A stretch of 64,000 bases of DNA from Dallia pectoralis. Taxonomy: Eukaryota; Chordata; Actinopteri; Esociformes; Umbridae. Both the position numbers and the translations under genes were made by a program. The notes below the pieces were generated by a model. The model had not been told where the DNA came from. It saw nothing but the letters and a program-made list of their open reading frames with translations, and did no database searches. Location: assembly GCA_029465975.1 (NCBI GenBank), contig CM055748.1:5504815-5568814 (forward strand), read 5' to 3'. Positions 46,242 through 57,425 of this stretch are shown here, piece after piece. Each line of letters opens with the position of its first letter. Within the stretch, counting starts at the first letter, position 1.

Positions 46242-46923
46242 TCCAAATGTCATTAGTCTGCGTTCCCAGAGGACACATACTTCTGATATGCTAAAAGTGT
46301 TTGTCATCACCGTCTCAAGGACAAAACAGCCCCCCCACAAAGGACACAAAGGAGAGTATCAGGAGACCTCATTACGGACAGACTAGGGGACAGGAATATG
46401 TGCATCACAAATGCCAAACCAGCGTAGATTAACTGGATATCCGAGAAGCTGACCTTGAGTCAAGCTGCTGTTGTGTGGACTAAAATACAGTGTTTTCTCT
46501 GAGGTCCCTCGTCTGGATCTTCGTGTTGCTCTGGCTTGACCGGCTCAACCTTAACTGAGCAACGCGTCACCTGCCTGGCCTTGTGCATTGTTTTCAAAGT
46601 TTTCCCGATGCACGCACACACAAAAACACACGCGAACAAATGGAAATACACACAAAAACTCACACAACCCCTGCACGCACAGGCAACCAGACTTTGCTTA
46701 GAGAGTTTTTTATTCAACACACAATTGGATTCCTAAACCGCTCAATATAACAATATCTGGTCTTTCTTTCTCACACGCACAAACACTGCTACGCTGTTTA
46801 ACAGTGCTGATACATCACTCAATACAGTATGCTGACCTTGACTTGATCTTCCTCTCCCTCCATTTCTAATTCTCTCTCTCTCTTTGCCTTTTTTGTTTCT
46901 GACAAGTTGAAATTGTACTATAC

Positions 46924-47489
46924 GTACTACCAATTAAAAGTTTGGGGTCAATTAGAAATGGCTGTGTTTATCTATGGCGTTATAAATGAATAATGGCTGA
47001 TTTCGAATGGAATATCTACAAAGGTATCCGGTATCCCCCCAGCATCCATCACTTCTGTGTTCCATTGTTTGCTATCTGCATTTTGTTAATATTGTCTAAT
47101 TGGTCATTAGAAAACCCGTTTGCATTTATGTTAGACATCTAGAAACTCTTGTGCTGATTAAATGAGCAGTAAAACTGTCCTTCTTGAGAAGTTATGTATC
47201 TGAAGCATCAGCGTTTGTAAGTTTCATTACTGGCTTAAAATGCCTGAAACAAGAACTTTATTCAAAACAATTGTCAGTCTATTGTAGAAATTAATGGAAA
47301 TTTTAAAATTGCCAAGAAAATGAATAAATCGTTCGATGATGTGTGCTACTCTCTTCACAGTATAGAGCAGAAAGCGTCTTCAACCAGAATAAAAAGAGGA
47401 GTGGGGGGCCCCGATGCAAAATTGGGAAAAAATACAAATACATTCGTGTTCAGTTTAAGAAACTGGCAGCTTCATTAAATAGTACCCGC
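46924..47489 (+). mobile_element. Tc1-like element, 5' half with transposase N-terminus
   Basis: The left end reads 'ccaattaaaagtttggggtc' and the arm continues with 'ggaatatctacaaaggtatc' and 'ggtcattagaaaaccc', as in a salmonid-type Tc1 family. A degraded transposase start is at 47,241 (MPETRTLF...). After frameshifts, the plus strand gives 'NQNKKRSGGPRCKI' and 'KLAASLNSTR', the second DNA-binding subdomain with its G-R/G-P-R box. Similarity stops at 'agtacccgcga' (47,489), where L1-type LINE sequence begins. The catalytic domain is missing. Confidence 0.75.
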
Positions 47490-47656
47490 GATCATCTCTC
47501 ACTCTTCTCATTTAAACACAACCCGACAAGCGACACGAAAGGACCTTGCAATTGCCATTCTGAATCTGGACTGCCAGTATGCTCATTCACTGACCCCAGA
47601 GCTGTATAAACAACGCCTGAACTTACTGTCTGAATTTAACCTTCTATCCACCAAGG

Positions 47657-48022
47657 ATGCAGAAAGGTTTGCTGCTGCATTTGCGGGCCACATACTATGA
47701 ACATGGTGACGGGGCTAGCAGACTATTGGGGCACCAATTCAATCGCTGTGCTGCCTCGTCTGATTCCGCAAATCAAAGACTATCTAATAACATAATTTCT
47801 GATCTTGAGGGGATCAATGACACATTCACATCTTTCTATTCTTCACTTTACACATCTGAGTTTCCATCTGACACCACTCTCCCACCCGCGAGCCTTGAAA
47901 ACGGAAAAAACCCCCAGCTCTTGCTCTTCATTAAGGACCTCTGTATTAATGTTGATGTGAAGGTGCGTGCGAAACTTATATCCAGGAGGAATTCTTACAA
48001 GGGGACATTTGTGAAGATCTGA
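47657..48022 (+). pseudogene. L1-type ORF2, RT N-terminal part
   Basis: The 121-codon frame carries 'LRATYYEHGDGASRLLGHQF' at about residues 9-28, a block that precedes the reverse transcriptase fingers in L1-type ORF2. It is followed by 'FTSFYSSLYTSEFPSDTTLP', the conserved SLYTSE region. The continuation expected next (the E-x-L-x-x-A-I-x-x-x-NGKSPGPDG block) is reduced to 'ENGKNPQLLLF', with the P-G-P-D-G part lost. A short collapse of the fingers domain has therefore occurred at about 47,905-47,925. Confidence 0.8.
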
Positions 48023-48109
48023 CCGGTTTCATCAATGACGGACATTCCTTCATCAATATCAGGGCCTAGTCAACATCATTTATTAGAAACTCCCCTGAGC
48101 ATTTGCTCC

Positions 48110-48480
48110 CCCTGGATGCAGAGAAGACCTTTGATAGAATTGAATGAGAGTACCTATTTGCTGTGCCTCGAAAATGTGGATTTGGGGATACATTTAGCTG
48201 TTGGATCTGCTTCCTGTATGCCTCCACAAAGGCTAGTGTCTGTACCAATGATACTCGCTTTGAATACATTCCTCTGGAACCTCTACTCTATGCCATTGCG
48301 ATTGAGCCCCCCTCGGTGGCACTGCGGGCCTCTGTCTCTTTCCAGGGCGTATCGCGGAAGGGCATTGAGCATGGGCTATCACTGTATGTGGATGACCTGC
48401 TTCTCTATGTACACAACCCTGTTACCTGGTACCCAGGGTCAGTTGGCCTTTGCTCCAGAAATGCAGATATAGTGGAGGGC
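48110..48480 (+). pseudogene. L1-type ORF2, RT palm with motif B deleted
   Basis: Motif A is present as 'LDAEKTFDRIE' but the next codon, normally Trp, is TGA. The frame then reads 'EYLFAVPRKCGFGDTFSCWI' and 'TKASVCTNDTRFEYIPLEP', followed directly by 'LLYAIAIEP'. In intact relatives a G-T-R-Q-G-C-P-L-S-P motif B separates 'PLG' from 'LLYAIAIEP'; here it is missing in a clean small deletion around 48,280. Motif C 'SLYVDDLLLY' is intact at about 48,379-48,408. The catalytic Asp pair therefore survives in a protein that could not fold or be translated. Confidence 0.8.
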
Positions 48481-49520
48481 TTGCTCTTTCCAATTTATTT
48501 TACTACTACTGGGCGGCAAACTTCCAGAAGCTCCCATTCTGGTTGCACTCTTCAAGCACCTCAGGGGGCCACCAGGAGATTCTATCAAGCACGTCTACAT
48601 GCTTTAATTTGATCTGCTCTCCCGACTTCCCCATCTCGCTACAACAGTAACCCCAGAGTACGGTCTGGTTTCAGTTCCGGTGCCATTTAAAATTTGCCTC
48701 TGCTTCTGCAGTGAGAGCCCTATTGACAGAAACCACATTTTCCCACCATCCATCATTGACAATTCCATCTCACTTTGGGCAATAAAAGGTATTAAGACCT
48801 TTCATGACATTTATGACAGTGGTACTTTCTCTAGCTTCCCAGATCTGTCCTCTAAACACTCTTAACCTTCATCTCATTTCTTCCACTACCGTAGACATTT
48901 AGTTTCCTCCAAATTCTGTAGTGTTCCTGCTTTACCTCCGAACCAGGCCTGGGATGCTCTATTAACTCTTGTTCCCAGACATAAATCAATAATTTTTCAG
49001 ATATACTCTTGGTTTGGACGGTCACTCCACCATCAAAACCAAGGCTACCTGGGAGCAGGAAATGAATGTGGAATTCACAAGGTGTGGTGGAATGAGGCAT
49101 TGGACTGGATCAGCTCCACCAACATCCTGTCCACTTTTCAAAATCCCAAAAATCTGCAATTTACCCCACAGTGACCAATATTTGTGACAGATCTCACACT
49201 CACCCCTGTCACCTATACCACATGTTTTCCTGTGCTCTAGTTTAAGAGACTACTGGGACTCCATTTTCCCAAGCAAACTGACGTTGTGGCTTCTGCCACA
49301 CTTCTAGGCCGACCGAGATGATGACTCCTTTAGTGGAAGTCGTCCCGTCTCCCTCCATCTCTCTCTGGCTCAGGGACCGTGTATACTACCGGCAGATGGA
49401 GAGAATTAGGTTCTCTCTGCTGGGTTCCAAATGCTCTTTCACCAAGAGATGGCAGCCAGTCATCTCCCACTTTGAAGGACTCCAGAGACTCCCGGACAAG
49501 CGAAACGATTGTTAGCCTTT

Positions 49521-51310
49521 TATGTTCGTTTTTTATATTTGATTTACTGAATGCAGTTAATAATTCCTATTTTGCTCGTCTTTCTGGTGTCTGTGTTACT
49601 GTCCTTGTCAGTTTGTGCCTTTGGTTTTATATTTGTTTTCTGTACTGTACGTATATATATTTATTTTATGCATTGTATGTATGTTTTGTCTATATTGTCT
49701 GTTTTGTCTATATTGTCTCAATATTATCTTAATTCTTTTATTATGTTGGTGTTACTGGTCTTTCCATTATCATGTATTATAATCCATTTATTTTATCCGA
49801 CAATTTCAATTTCTGGCATGAAAAGCTGATTAACTCTAACAACAGTATTTTATTTTGTAAACGTGTTGACAACATTTCATTTCAAAGAGAGTGATTAATC
49901 CAAAATTCATATTTTTCCAAGTATGTGGACATTTAAAATGCAGTTTCGATTAAATGTAGGCAACAATCTAACAGGGATATACATTTTTCAATCAGTCGTC
50001 ACCTGTGCTACTACTTCACAGTCCCTGTCATCAGCTCACAGACAAAAACACGTGAATAAAGACCGACAAAGACGGGCATCGGGATCTGTATACACATGAT
50101 GATTAGGGAATTCTATGCAGGTGTGTACAATGGTGGCACGAGGGATAAACGTGTGTTTGATCGATTATGAGTAGTAGGCTAGTCACTGCTGCATTGTGGG
50201 AGGATGAGCAGGCGTGACAATAATGTGGTGACACATTAATATCTTCCTGAAAGGCTGTAATCATCAACCATAAACAGTTACTGATTTGACATTATGAGAT
50301 ACTTTTCAGACTTTTACATGCACCAACACCCCCAACTAAAATACAGGTCAGAGGATTACTTTCTGCGTGTCAAAACAGGGTTTTATCTTGCGATTCATAA
50401 AGTCAGAGTTTTCATTGAAACACAACAATCTCCAGCTCTTACATTGCGTGCACGACTTTTCATTGTTTGAGTCTGTTCGAGTCATTCAATTTGTCATGTC
50501 TAGGAGTGAGGGTAAACCCATTTACCAGGTATTGATCTAGAATTGTTTTCGATGTTGTGTTTGTGTGCATGCGATAATCTGACGTACAAAGTGTCACCAA
50601 TGTTTTTCCGTTGCAAACAAACTACAGGCTCCAAACTCAGCCCAGATGAGATGCACTTTAGACACCCTGCAGGTCTGGACATGCTCTCTTACATACATGT
50701 ACAAATACATTTACTAATCCTTCTCTCTCATGAACTAACACATTTTAATTTACTCAAACATACCCTGTATGACCTCGGGCTCAAACACTGCCAAAACACA
50801 CACTGGCCGTGAAGAATGATCTGTTTACTCTCCTTCAAATGTCCCTGTGTGTGTGTTCTTGTCCCATATTGATATTTCTCTGTGTGTGTTTGTTCATTTG
50901 CGTCTGTGTGCATACATTTATGTTGGTTGTTTTGCTATAAATCAGCCTGCTGGACATTTGATAGACAGAAAAAAAATCCTGATTGCAAGACCAAAATATT
51001 CAATGGTTTTAGTGAATGCTCTCTACTAAATTTCCAACCAAGGAAGTTGTTATCCAAGAAATAACACTGATTTCCTTAAATCCTAAAGCGGGGAACACAG
51101 AACAGTATTGATGGATCCAAGGTCTATATATGCATGTACATTTTCTGCAGTTTTCTATCAGAATTTTTTCAAAACACCAGCCAGCCACACCTGGAAAACA
51201 TCCATACTAACCTTAAGTGATTTCATTTTCAATTAATGTAAAACCATGTGGTTAAGGTGTGATTGAAAGTGTGGTTTATGGATTACTTGGTAAATGATGG
51301 ATGGGGATAG
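49521..51310. other. L1 3' flank and unassigned stretch
   Basis: The first 300 bp are T-rich with 'tttgtctatattgtctg' repeated twice (about 49,686-49,718). From 50.05 to 50.22 kb some wording ('acgggcatcgggatctg', 'cacgagggataaacgtg', 'gcattgtgggaggatgagca') recalls the leader region next to gypsy LTRs, but no LTR was confirmed. No coding region is supported. Confidence 0.4.
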
Positions 51311-51657
51311 CGCTAATGGATAACGCTAATGGTATAATGCTAATGGTATAACGCTAATGGTATAATGCTAATGGTATAACGCTAATGGATAATGCTAATG
51401 CTAACGCTAATGGTATAACGCTAATGGTATAACGCTAATGAATAATGCTAATGCGTAACGCTAAAGGATAACGCTAATGGTATAACGCTAATGGATAATG
51501 CTAATGCTAACGCTAATGGTATAACGCTAATGGTATAACGCTAATGAATAATGCTAATGCGTAACGCTAAAGGATAACGCTAATGGTATAACGCTAATGG
51601 ATAATGCTAATGCGTAACGCTAAAGGATAACGCTAATGGATAACGCTAATGGTATAA
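51311..51657. repeat. GCTAATG minisatellite with 106-bp higher-order unit
   Basis: A dense array of 'acgctaatggtata'-type monomers (12-15 bp; variants 'cgctaatggata', 'tgctaatggtata', 'cgctaatgaata', 'gcgtaacgctaaagg'). The monomer order repeats as a block with a period of 106 bp: the junction 'ctaacgctaatggt' occurs at 51,401 and 51,507, followed by the same succession of variants. A third, shortened block starts near 51,600. Near-identity of the two blocks implies block-wise duplication after the monomers had diverged. Confidence 0.9.
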
Positions 51658-52844
51658 TTCAGGACATTTATTTCGGGGAAACATGTGACTTGTGCCTGAT
51701 GAGGGACAAGCCATTTGTTTGTCAATCAATTAGAGGTCCCTATGAAAGTGAGCACACATGTACACAAAAATAAATATAATCACAAAAACTGACACACTTG
51801 TAGTGGCTCTGGAAGTGTTCGCCTACTTTAACTCTTCCGCATTTTGTTGTGTTCCAACATTAAATCAAAATTGCGGGTTAGAGTTTTTGTCACCGATGCA
51901 ACACAAAAAAGTCTGTGACGTCAATGTCAAAATCGAATCAACAAATTAATTTAATTAATTAATTTGCATATGTTTTCTCCCCCTCTGCTTTGACACCTGA
52001 ATGTGCTCTGGTGTGACCACATTTTTTCAAAAGTCAACTAATTAATTGAATCTAATCCACATTTGTAATAATTTGTGGTGTTTTTATTGATATTAGGCTA
52101 AAATCACCTGTCGTTCACACTGTTGTTTAATACGATTTATGACAGAAATTACATCGTAAAGACGAAAGAACATTCAGAAAATATGGAATATTAAAGCACA
52201 AATCAAAGGCAGGCTATGCGATAATTTCCTAAGTATTGAATATCCGCCGGATGACAGTGAAGTCCATTATTATAGGCGCGCTTCACACTGGAGGGACCTT
52301 AGGTGGTGTCTAGGGTAGTGATACGTTTTTCACTTTATAATTGGCCAAATGATATATATATCCTTTTGTTTTGTCAATGTTATGCTAAACGAACATTGAA
52401 AACCTCCATCTTGTTCTGGCTAGATGCTAATAATGAGATAAAGTGTACAATTTGTTTATAACAATCGTTAGATTATATAGTTAAATTGGCATTTGATTAA
52501 AGCCTTGCTTACAAAAAACATGCCTGTAGGAATTGATAACTGAGATATGTGGCTAGAAATCTACTGTAAAATGTATAGTATGTAAATTGTGACAGGTGAT
52601 AACAGAGATGTTATTTTTAATCCCATACTAAGTATTAATACGGCTAATATGCCAAAGCCTTCTCTTTCCAAAAAAAAATCTGTACGTAAAAAGGTGATAT
52701 TTAAGTTCTCACTTCTTCTAATAGCCATCAATGTAACTCATCTTGCTCATTTAGAGGATTTCTATCTGCTTCAGCAGGTTTGCTGCCACAATATCGTGCA
52801 GACTTTGAACACATCCCATTTTAGAATTGTCAAAAGCAATTTGG
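51658..52844. other. Unassigned AT-rich stretch
   Basis: No coding region is recognised. Ordinary AT-rich sequence, with 'attaatttaattaattaatt'-type repetition near 51,945. Confidence 0.45.
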
Positions 52845-53240
52845 GAGACTGAGACCAAGTGCAAGATAATTCTGTGGTCGGATTACACGAAAGTAGAGCT
52901 TCATGTCCACAATGTTGAGCCGCTCTGATGTGTCTGCACGCGTCATCCTGAGAATAACATCATTATCATGGAGCATGGCGGTTACGTGGAACCATCGTGG
53001 AAAGCTTCTGAAGACAGCCGGCCAAATGGACGCAGCTAAGCACAAAGAAATCCTTGAAGAAAACCTGCTGAAGTCCCTAAGATACCTGGGAAAATGCATG
53101 AGAATGACCACAATCTCGGAGCCGTGCCACACTGAAATGACTTAAAGCAAACAGGTCGACGTCCTGGTATGGCCCTGTCAAAGCTTGGATCTCATTCCAA
53201 TTCAGAATATGTGTATAGAGCTAGTGTTTGATAGATGCTT
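52845..53240 (+). pseudogene. Tc1-like transposase catalytic-domain fragment
   Basis: Plus-strand translation with frameshifts gives 'KCKIILWSDYTKVELH', the first catalytic Asp region of Tc1 transposases (normally W-S-D-E-T-K), then 'KTAGQMDAAKHKEILEENLL' in the 80-codon frame at 52,903-53,145. The second-Asp block (F-Q-x-D-N-D-P-K-H) is unrecognisable, and 'LVWPCQSLDLIPIQN' after it matches the W-P-x-Q-S-P-D-L-N-P-I-E-N block with the Pro and Glu lost. The first Asp survives, the third acidic residue is replaced by Gln. Terminal repeats were not found on either side. Confidence 0.75.
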
Positions 53241-55410
53241 GAGGCCCTCTGAATTACACAGAAACACACACAACCATGACTGACTGCATGGTGTCTTTGA
53301 TGAGTGTTAGGACATTCAGTAACAAATCCAAAGTAACACCACGTTTCATTATTGACCTATCCCATCCCAAAACCTTCCTAGATGTGGTTGTGTATGGAGT
53401 GTATGTATTTGAGCATTACTGTAATGTGTTTGTTCAGACCCTGATATCCATTCAAGTTCATGTAGGTGTTTCGGCATCCTTTCATTTAATTTAGACAAAG
53501 TAATATTGATAGCATTCCAATCTGAGCAGCACTCAATCTAAAGATAGCCATGTTGTCTGTTAGAACACAGCTCTTTTCCTTGACTGGTCTCTTCCCTTTT
53601 AATAAACAAGTGGCTAACCTGATGTGTGCTCTTTGGCAAGTCGATAACATTAATTAATGATGTGTCAGGGAGAAAATGAATGAAATCAGCGGGACTAATG
53701 CTTTCAAGGACTTGGTTGTCCACAACTACAGGCTACATGTCAAGAGTGAGGACAATTCATCACTCTGTGTTTCTATTTTAGTTGGACCCCCTGTTACTTT
53801 CTGTTTGGTTTGTTTCATTAGACACACTAGGTTCTTTTTTAGTGATTAGGAGGTCTATTTGTTGTGGGTCATTTCTACGTTCCTTTGCGTTTTATTGTTT
53901 CAGGTTACATGTGTCTGTAGTTTAGTGTTTGTATGATATATATTGCTGTTCTGTTAAATTTAGTCGTCGCTTTGTGAAGCGCACTTTATTTTCCTAGTTC
54001 AGTGTCTGTTTGTCAAACTGGCTCTGCATTTGGCTTTCTGCACTCCACTACAGCCAGAAGCGTGACACAACTCAAACAGGTTAACTGCTAAAGCTATAGA
54101 CAGCTAAGGCTAAAAACCAGGGTAGGGCAAACGTTTCAGCTCAGGGGCCAGATCAGGACATTGAAATTGTAGAGCCTGGTAATTTGTTAATTATAAATGA
54201 TTTGTGGGCCAGAAAAGGGCAATAATTAAAATGTAGACACATAATATTTACACTTTAGGTGTATAATTAGATCTAAATCATTTTCATTCAGATTTAGATG
54301 CATAACAATTGGACGAGCAAGTTATTTTGTACTTCCTCTCAAAGCGGTTTCAATACCTACCAGGGGCCAGATTGAACTGTCTTCAGGGCCGGACTCAGCC
54401 TGCGGGCCTTAGTTTGGATGACAGGCATATTTTTACTTTAAAATTATGCTGTCAGATTTCACAGTGCATCTTTGTAGTTGCACGGTCACATCCCAAAAGC
54501 TGTGATAGACCTTGGCTTTTTTGATTAACATATTTGCTGTTAAGAACCGTGCCGATTTTAAGGTTTAACAGGAAACCTACAAAGTGCAGCATTGCCTTGC
54601 TCTTACTTAGCTTTCTGAATTGTTCCATCCATAAATACCTACTCGTAACCAAAAATCGCTTCTACAGAGCTTTTCTCCTACATATCTCCACTACTCCACC
54701 ACATCACTACTCCACCACTCTGCCTTTTAATAAAGTGAGAGACGCTGACTCATTCTCAGCCTTTTCATCTTTCCAGTTATATGATAATGTGAAGTCTGCC
54801 CCGGGGGGCGTGAAGGTGAATAGAAAAGCTCTGGATTCTCTCTCGAACCTTCCTGGTGTCCAGTTTGACCTACGGGAGAACAACTTGGCCAGAACCACTC
54901 GTAGCGGCCCCTGTCCAAAGTCCTCCTGGATGTATTGTTGTAAGCCGTATTTATTCCTGAGGCCACCCCTGATTGTCCTTGTCCACCTGGTTATTCAGCT
55001 GACTTGGATTCTGTTTGAGGTCTCTGGCCACAACCAACTGTGCATGTATTGACCTGATCATCCAGAACACAGAGACATCGCCCAGAAGGTCAGGCACTCT
55101 TCTAATCCTCATCTGCAATAAAATCAGTGGCTTCTCCTGATCTCATTTCATAAAACAGCATATCTAGCAGGGTAACTTTATTACAGGTAGTTAAATTAAA
55201 ACATATCTAAAAACATAGCTGGTTAGTCTAGCTAAATATGAATACATATTTGACAACAACTCATGACAAGTTGTTTTTCATTGTTATACTGTATAAATTC
55301 CAAAGTTCCTCAATGTACACTAGCTGCGTGACACTAAACATTCAATTTTTCTTTGACAGTTATTATCTTACAGCCTAGTCGAGCGAAATGAGCATGTATG
55401 CTAATAGTTA
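53241..55410. other. Unassigned stretch, possible solo LTR
   Basis: 53,738-54,067 starts TGTCA and ends TGACA, is pyrimidine-rich before its end ('ctgcactccactacagccag') and about 330 bp long, so it has the outline of a solo gypsy-type LTR. Flanking 5-mers (ctaca / caact) do not match, so this stays speculative. The 172-codon frame at 54,534-55,052 has no recognisable domain. Confidence 0.3.
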
Positions 55411-55621
55411 CAGTGGATATAAAAAGTCAAACGTAATGTAAAACATTTATTTTTATTTCCCCCCCTCAATGATTTCAGTTTGTTTTTCAATTGAATTGTT
55501 CAAGTAATAACTCACATTAAAGGTGGAAAAAGTTCTGACATAATTTATCTTAGTCTAATTTTTTACATCCCAAAAACCTGGCATTTTAACAGGGGGGTGT
55601 GTAGACTTTTTATATCCGCTG
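55411..55621. mobile_element. 211-bp Tc1-type MITE with TA duplication
   Basis: The ends 'cagtggatataaaaagtc' and 'gactttttatatccgctg' form 18-bp inverted repeats with one mismatch, flanked by TA on both sides (55,409-55,410 and 55,622-55,623). The right arm shares 'ggtggaaaaagttctgacat' and 'gtgtgtagactttttatat' with the larger Tc1-like copy at 12,937-13,653, so this is an internally deleted member of that family. It has no coding capacity. Confidence 0.9.
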
Positions 55622-55904
55622 TAGCAAACCAATCGGAGCCCAGATGAAGATGGTTAGTGCACATGACACATTCAAACAGGGTTGTCACTGCACTGTCAGC
55701 TCCGCTAAAGAGACAGTGGAGGGTACAGTAGGGAATGCAGTTAATTGATTATTCATTGTGATGATACTGCAACACCAAAGATATGTGGGTCGCCGAGTCC
55801 TTCTGGTAACTGAAAGTCAACTTAAATCTCGGCTACAGTACATGTCTGATTGGCTAGAGTACATTGTGAAAAAATGTGTTCATGTTTCTTTTTAGGTTAG
55901 ATAA

Positions 55905-55985
55905 GATTAACATAGATTAGACTATAGTTATTGAACAGTACAAGTACAGTACAAAAAAAGCAGTTTGCATCCAACCAAATGAGTA
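55905..55985 (-). repeat. LINE 3' UTR fragment
   Basis: 'acagtacaagtacagtacaa' and 'gcagtttgcatccaaccaaa' resemble the 3' end segment of the LINE at 12,115-12,200 ('gaacaagtacagaacaacaa', 'ttgcgtccaaaccagaag'). Only about 80 bp is present; antisense Tc1-like sequence starts directly after it. Confidence 0.5.
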
Positions 55986-55987
55986 AG

Positions 55988-56465
55988 ACAAAAATTATTG
56001 AACCAGCGACCGTTAATCCCAATGTTGTTCAATGGGGTTGAGGTCAGGGCTCAAGTTCCTCCACACCAACCTTGTCAAACCATTCCTTTATGGACCCTGC
56101 GTTGAGCACAGTCATGCTGGAACAGCATAGGGGCTTCCCCAAAATGTTGCCACAAAGTAGAAAATACCCTGTTTTTAAAAATCTCTTTGTATACTGAATC
56201 ATTAAGATGAACCCTTACGGGATAGCCCTGAAACACAGCCCCAGACCAATATCCCTCTTCCACCAACTTGACAGTAGGCACTATGCATTCCAGTGGGTAG
56301 CGTACTCATGGCATCCGACACACCCAGGTTCATCCATCAGATGCTGATGTTGCTTTCAGAGGCAGTTTTGAACTCAGTTTTGAACTCTGTGGTGGCTGAT
56401 GCAACAGAACAATTTCTTTCATGTGTTACGTGCTTCTGCGCTCGGCAGGCCCGCTCAGTTTCTCT
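55988..56465 (-). pseudogene. Tc1-like transposase fragment (catalytic region)
   Basis: The minus strand carries a Tc1-like transposase. The 68-codon frame at 56,075-56,281 gives 'MPTVKLVEEGYWSGAVFQGY' and 'STLWQHFGEAPMLFQHD' with the second catalytic Asp at residue 57 (LFQHD). Below it, about 56,040-56,075 is the 'VHKARSI..W' continuation. To the right, 56,340-56,465 jumps to the N-terminal DNA-binding part ('ttgctttcagaggcagtttt', 'cttctgcgctcggcaggcc'). The stretch holding the first Asp and the linker is therefore deleted near 56,338. Inverted repeats are missing. Confidence 0.8.
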
Positions 56466-57425
56466 ATACCACTTATTCTCAACATTCCCTGCAGTGTGAG
56501 GAACATAGGTTGTGTCAGCCAGGCGACATACTCATTGCCTGTAGCCTGAATACTAAACCATTCAGTCGTTTCTTTTAAAACCTTTGCCTTTGTGCAGACA
56601 CAATCCTTTACGCATTCGTGAACACAGGTACACTTAAACACATTTGCCTGCATATCAGCGATGGATTTGAAAAAATGCAAGATGCGTGTACTCCGACCTA
56701 CCGTGAGTGTCAATCCGTTGTAGTGTATCACAGCACAATTAAATACAGCTATAAACTGTAAAGATTGTTGTTTATTGTTAGATGCTCGGCCAGACCAGGA
56801 TTTGAAAAGTTGTGCAATGAATCCTAAGGTATCGTACGTAGCGCAGAAGAAGCTCTGACTAGATTAAGGCCCTTCATTATGCTGCCGGCTTTAGCCCTCA
56901 ATTTTTAAACAGCGGCTGAAAAATTACACATAAAGAAAGATATCACACAAGGGAAAGTCAATAAAGGCCTTCTCCATGAAAAGTAAAAAAGAGATTGAGA
57001 CAGAGTGCGAGACAAAGGCAAAAAAACGTAATCAGGTTATGGGGAGGGAGAGCAAAGACTAATGGGAAAATTGGTGATTTGAGGGAAAGGGGAAAGCATG
57101 AGGGCAATGGAAAAACAAGAAAGTAGAAATTGAGATGAAAAGAGAGATATATTTTGTAGTAAACTCAGTTACATGAGGAGGCGACGGCTGTGTATTGAAG
57201 GAGATGTTTCATTGAAATTACAAAATACAAAATGTCACATTAGTCTTCTTACACTGCAAGCGTTCAATATACAGGATAAAGGGGGGGGTGAAGTTATACA
57301 GGATATCAAGTCCTGCCCGAAGGAGTCACTAGATCTCTGAGCCAACTGGGACCAGAGAAGTAAAAGATCATGGCATGAATGTTTGCCATTTCATTTCTTA
57401 TTTCTCGGTTTCTAATGGTGAAAAA
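56466..57425. other. Unassigned stretch, purine-rich at right
   Basis: From about 56,920 the plus strand is increasingly purine-rich, leading into the minisatellite. No coding region is supported. Confidence 0.45.

Larger units (their letters stand above)
44286..46923. other. Unassigned stretch with microsatellites
   Basis: No coding region is supported. The 133-codon frame at 45,985-46,386 runs into a CA microsatellite and contains a Cys-rich part with no family I know. TC and CA repeats lie at 45.46 and 46.21 kb. Confidence 0.45.
47490..49520 (+). mobile_element. L1-type LINE ORF2 remnant
   Basis: This is a 5'-truncated, heavily mutated ORF2 of an L1/Tx1-type LINE on the plus strand. In order it gives 'PELYKQRLNLLSEFNLLSTK' (about 47,600-47,655), 'LRATYYEHGDGASRLLGHQ' (47,681 on), the motif A region 'DAEKTFDRIE' (48,117 on), 'LYVDDLLLYV' (48,385 on), and a 3' end with 'RIRFSLLGSKCSFTKRWQP' finishing near 49,515. 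No frame spans more than about 150 codons. Beyond the stop, 49,520-49,830 is T-rich 3' UTR-like sequence. Such enzymes nick and reverse-transcribe at genomic T-rich sites; this copy is dead. Confidence 0.8.

Noticed and set aside
45985..46386. 133-codon frame with a cysteine-rich first half
   Set aside because: The second half reads through a CA microsatellite (Thr-His repeats), and the cysteine spacing matches no family I know.
53738..54067. Solo gypsy-type LTR
   Set aside because: TGTCA...TGACA ends and overall look are suggestive, but the flanking 5-mers do not match and I have no second copy to compare; not listed as an element.
54534..55052. 172-codon plus-strand frame as a host gene
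   Set aside because: It is the longest non-repetitive frame outside transposons, but I recognise no motif, the minus strand is also open, and no splice sites or repeat context support it.
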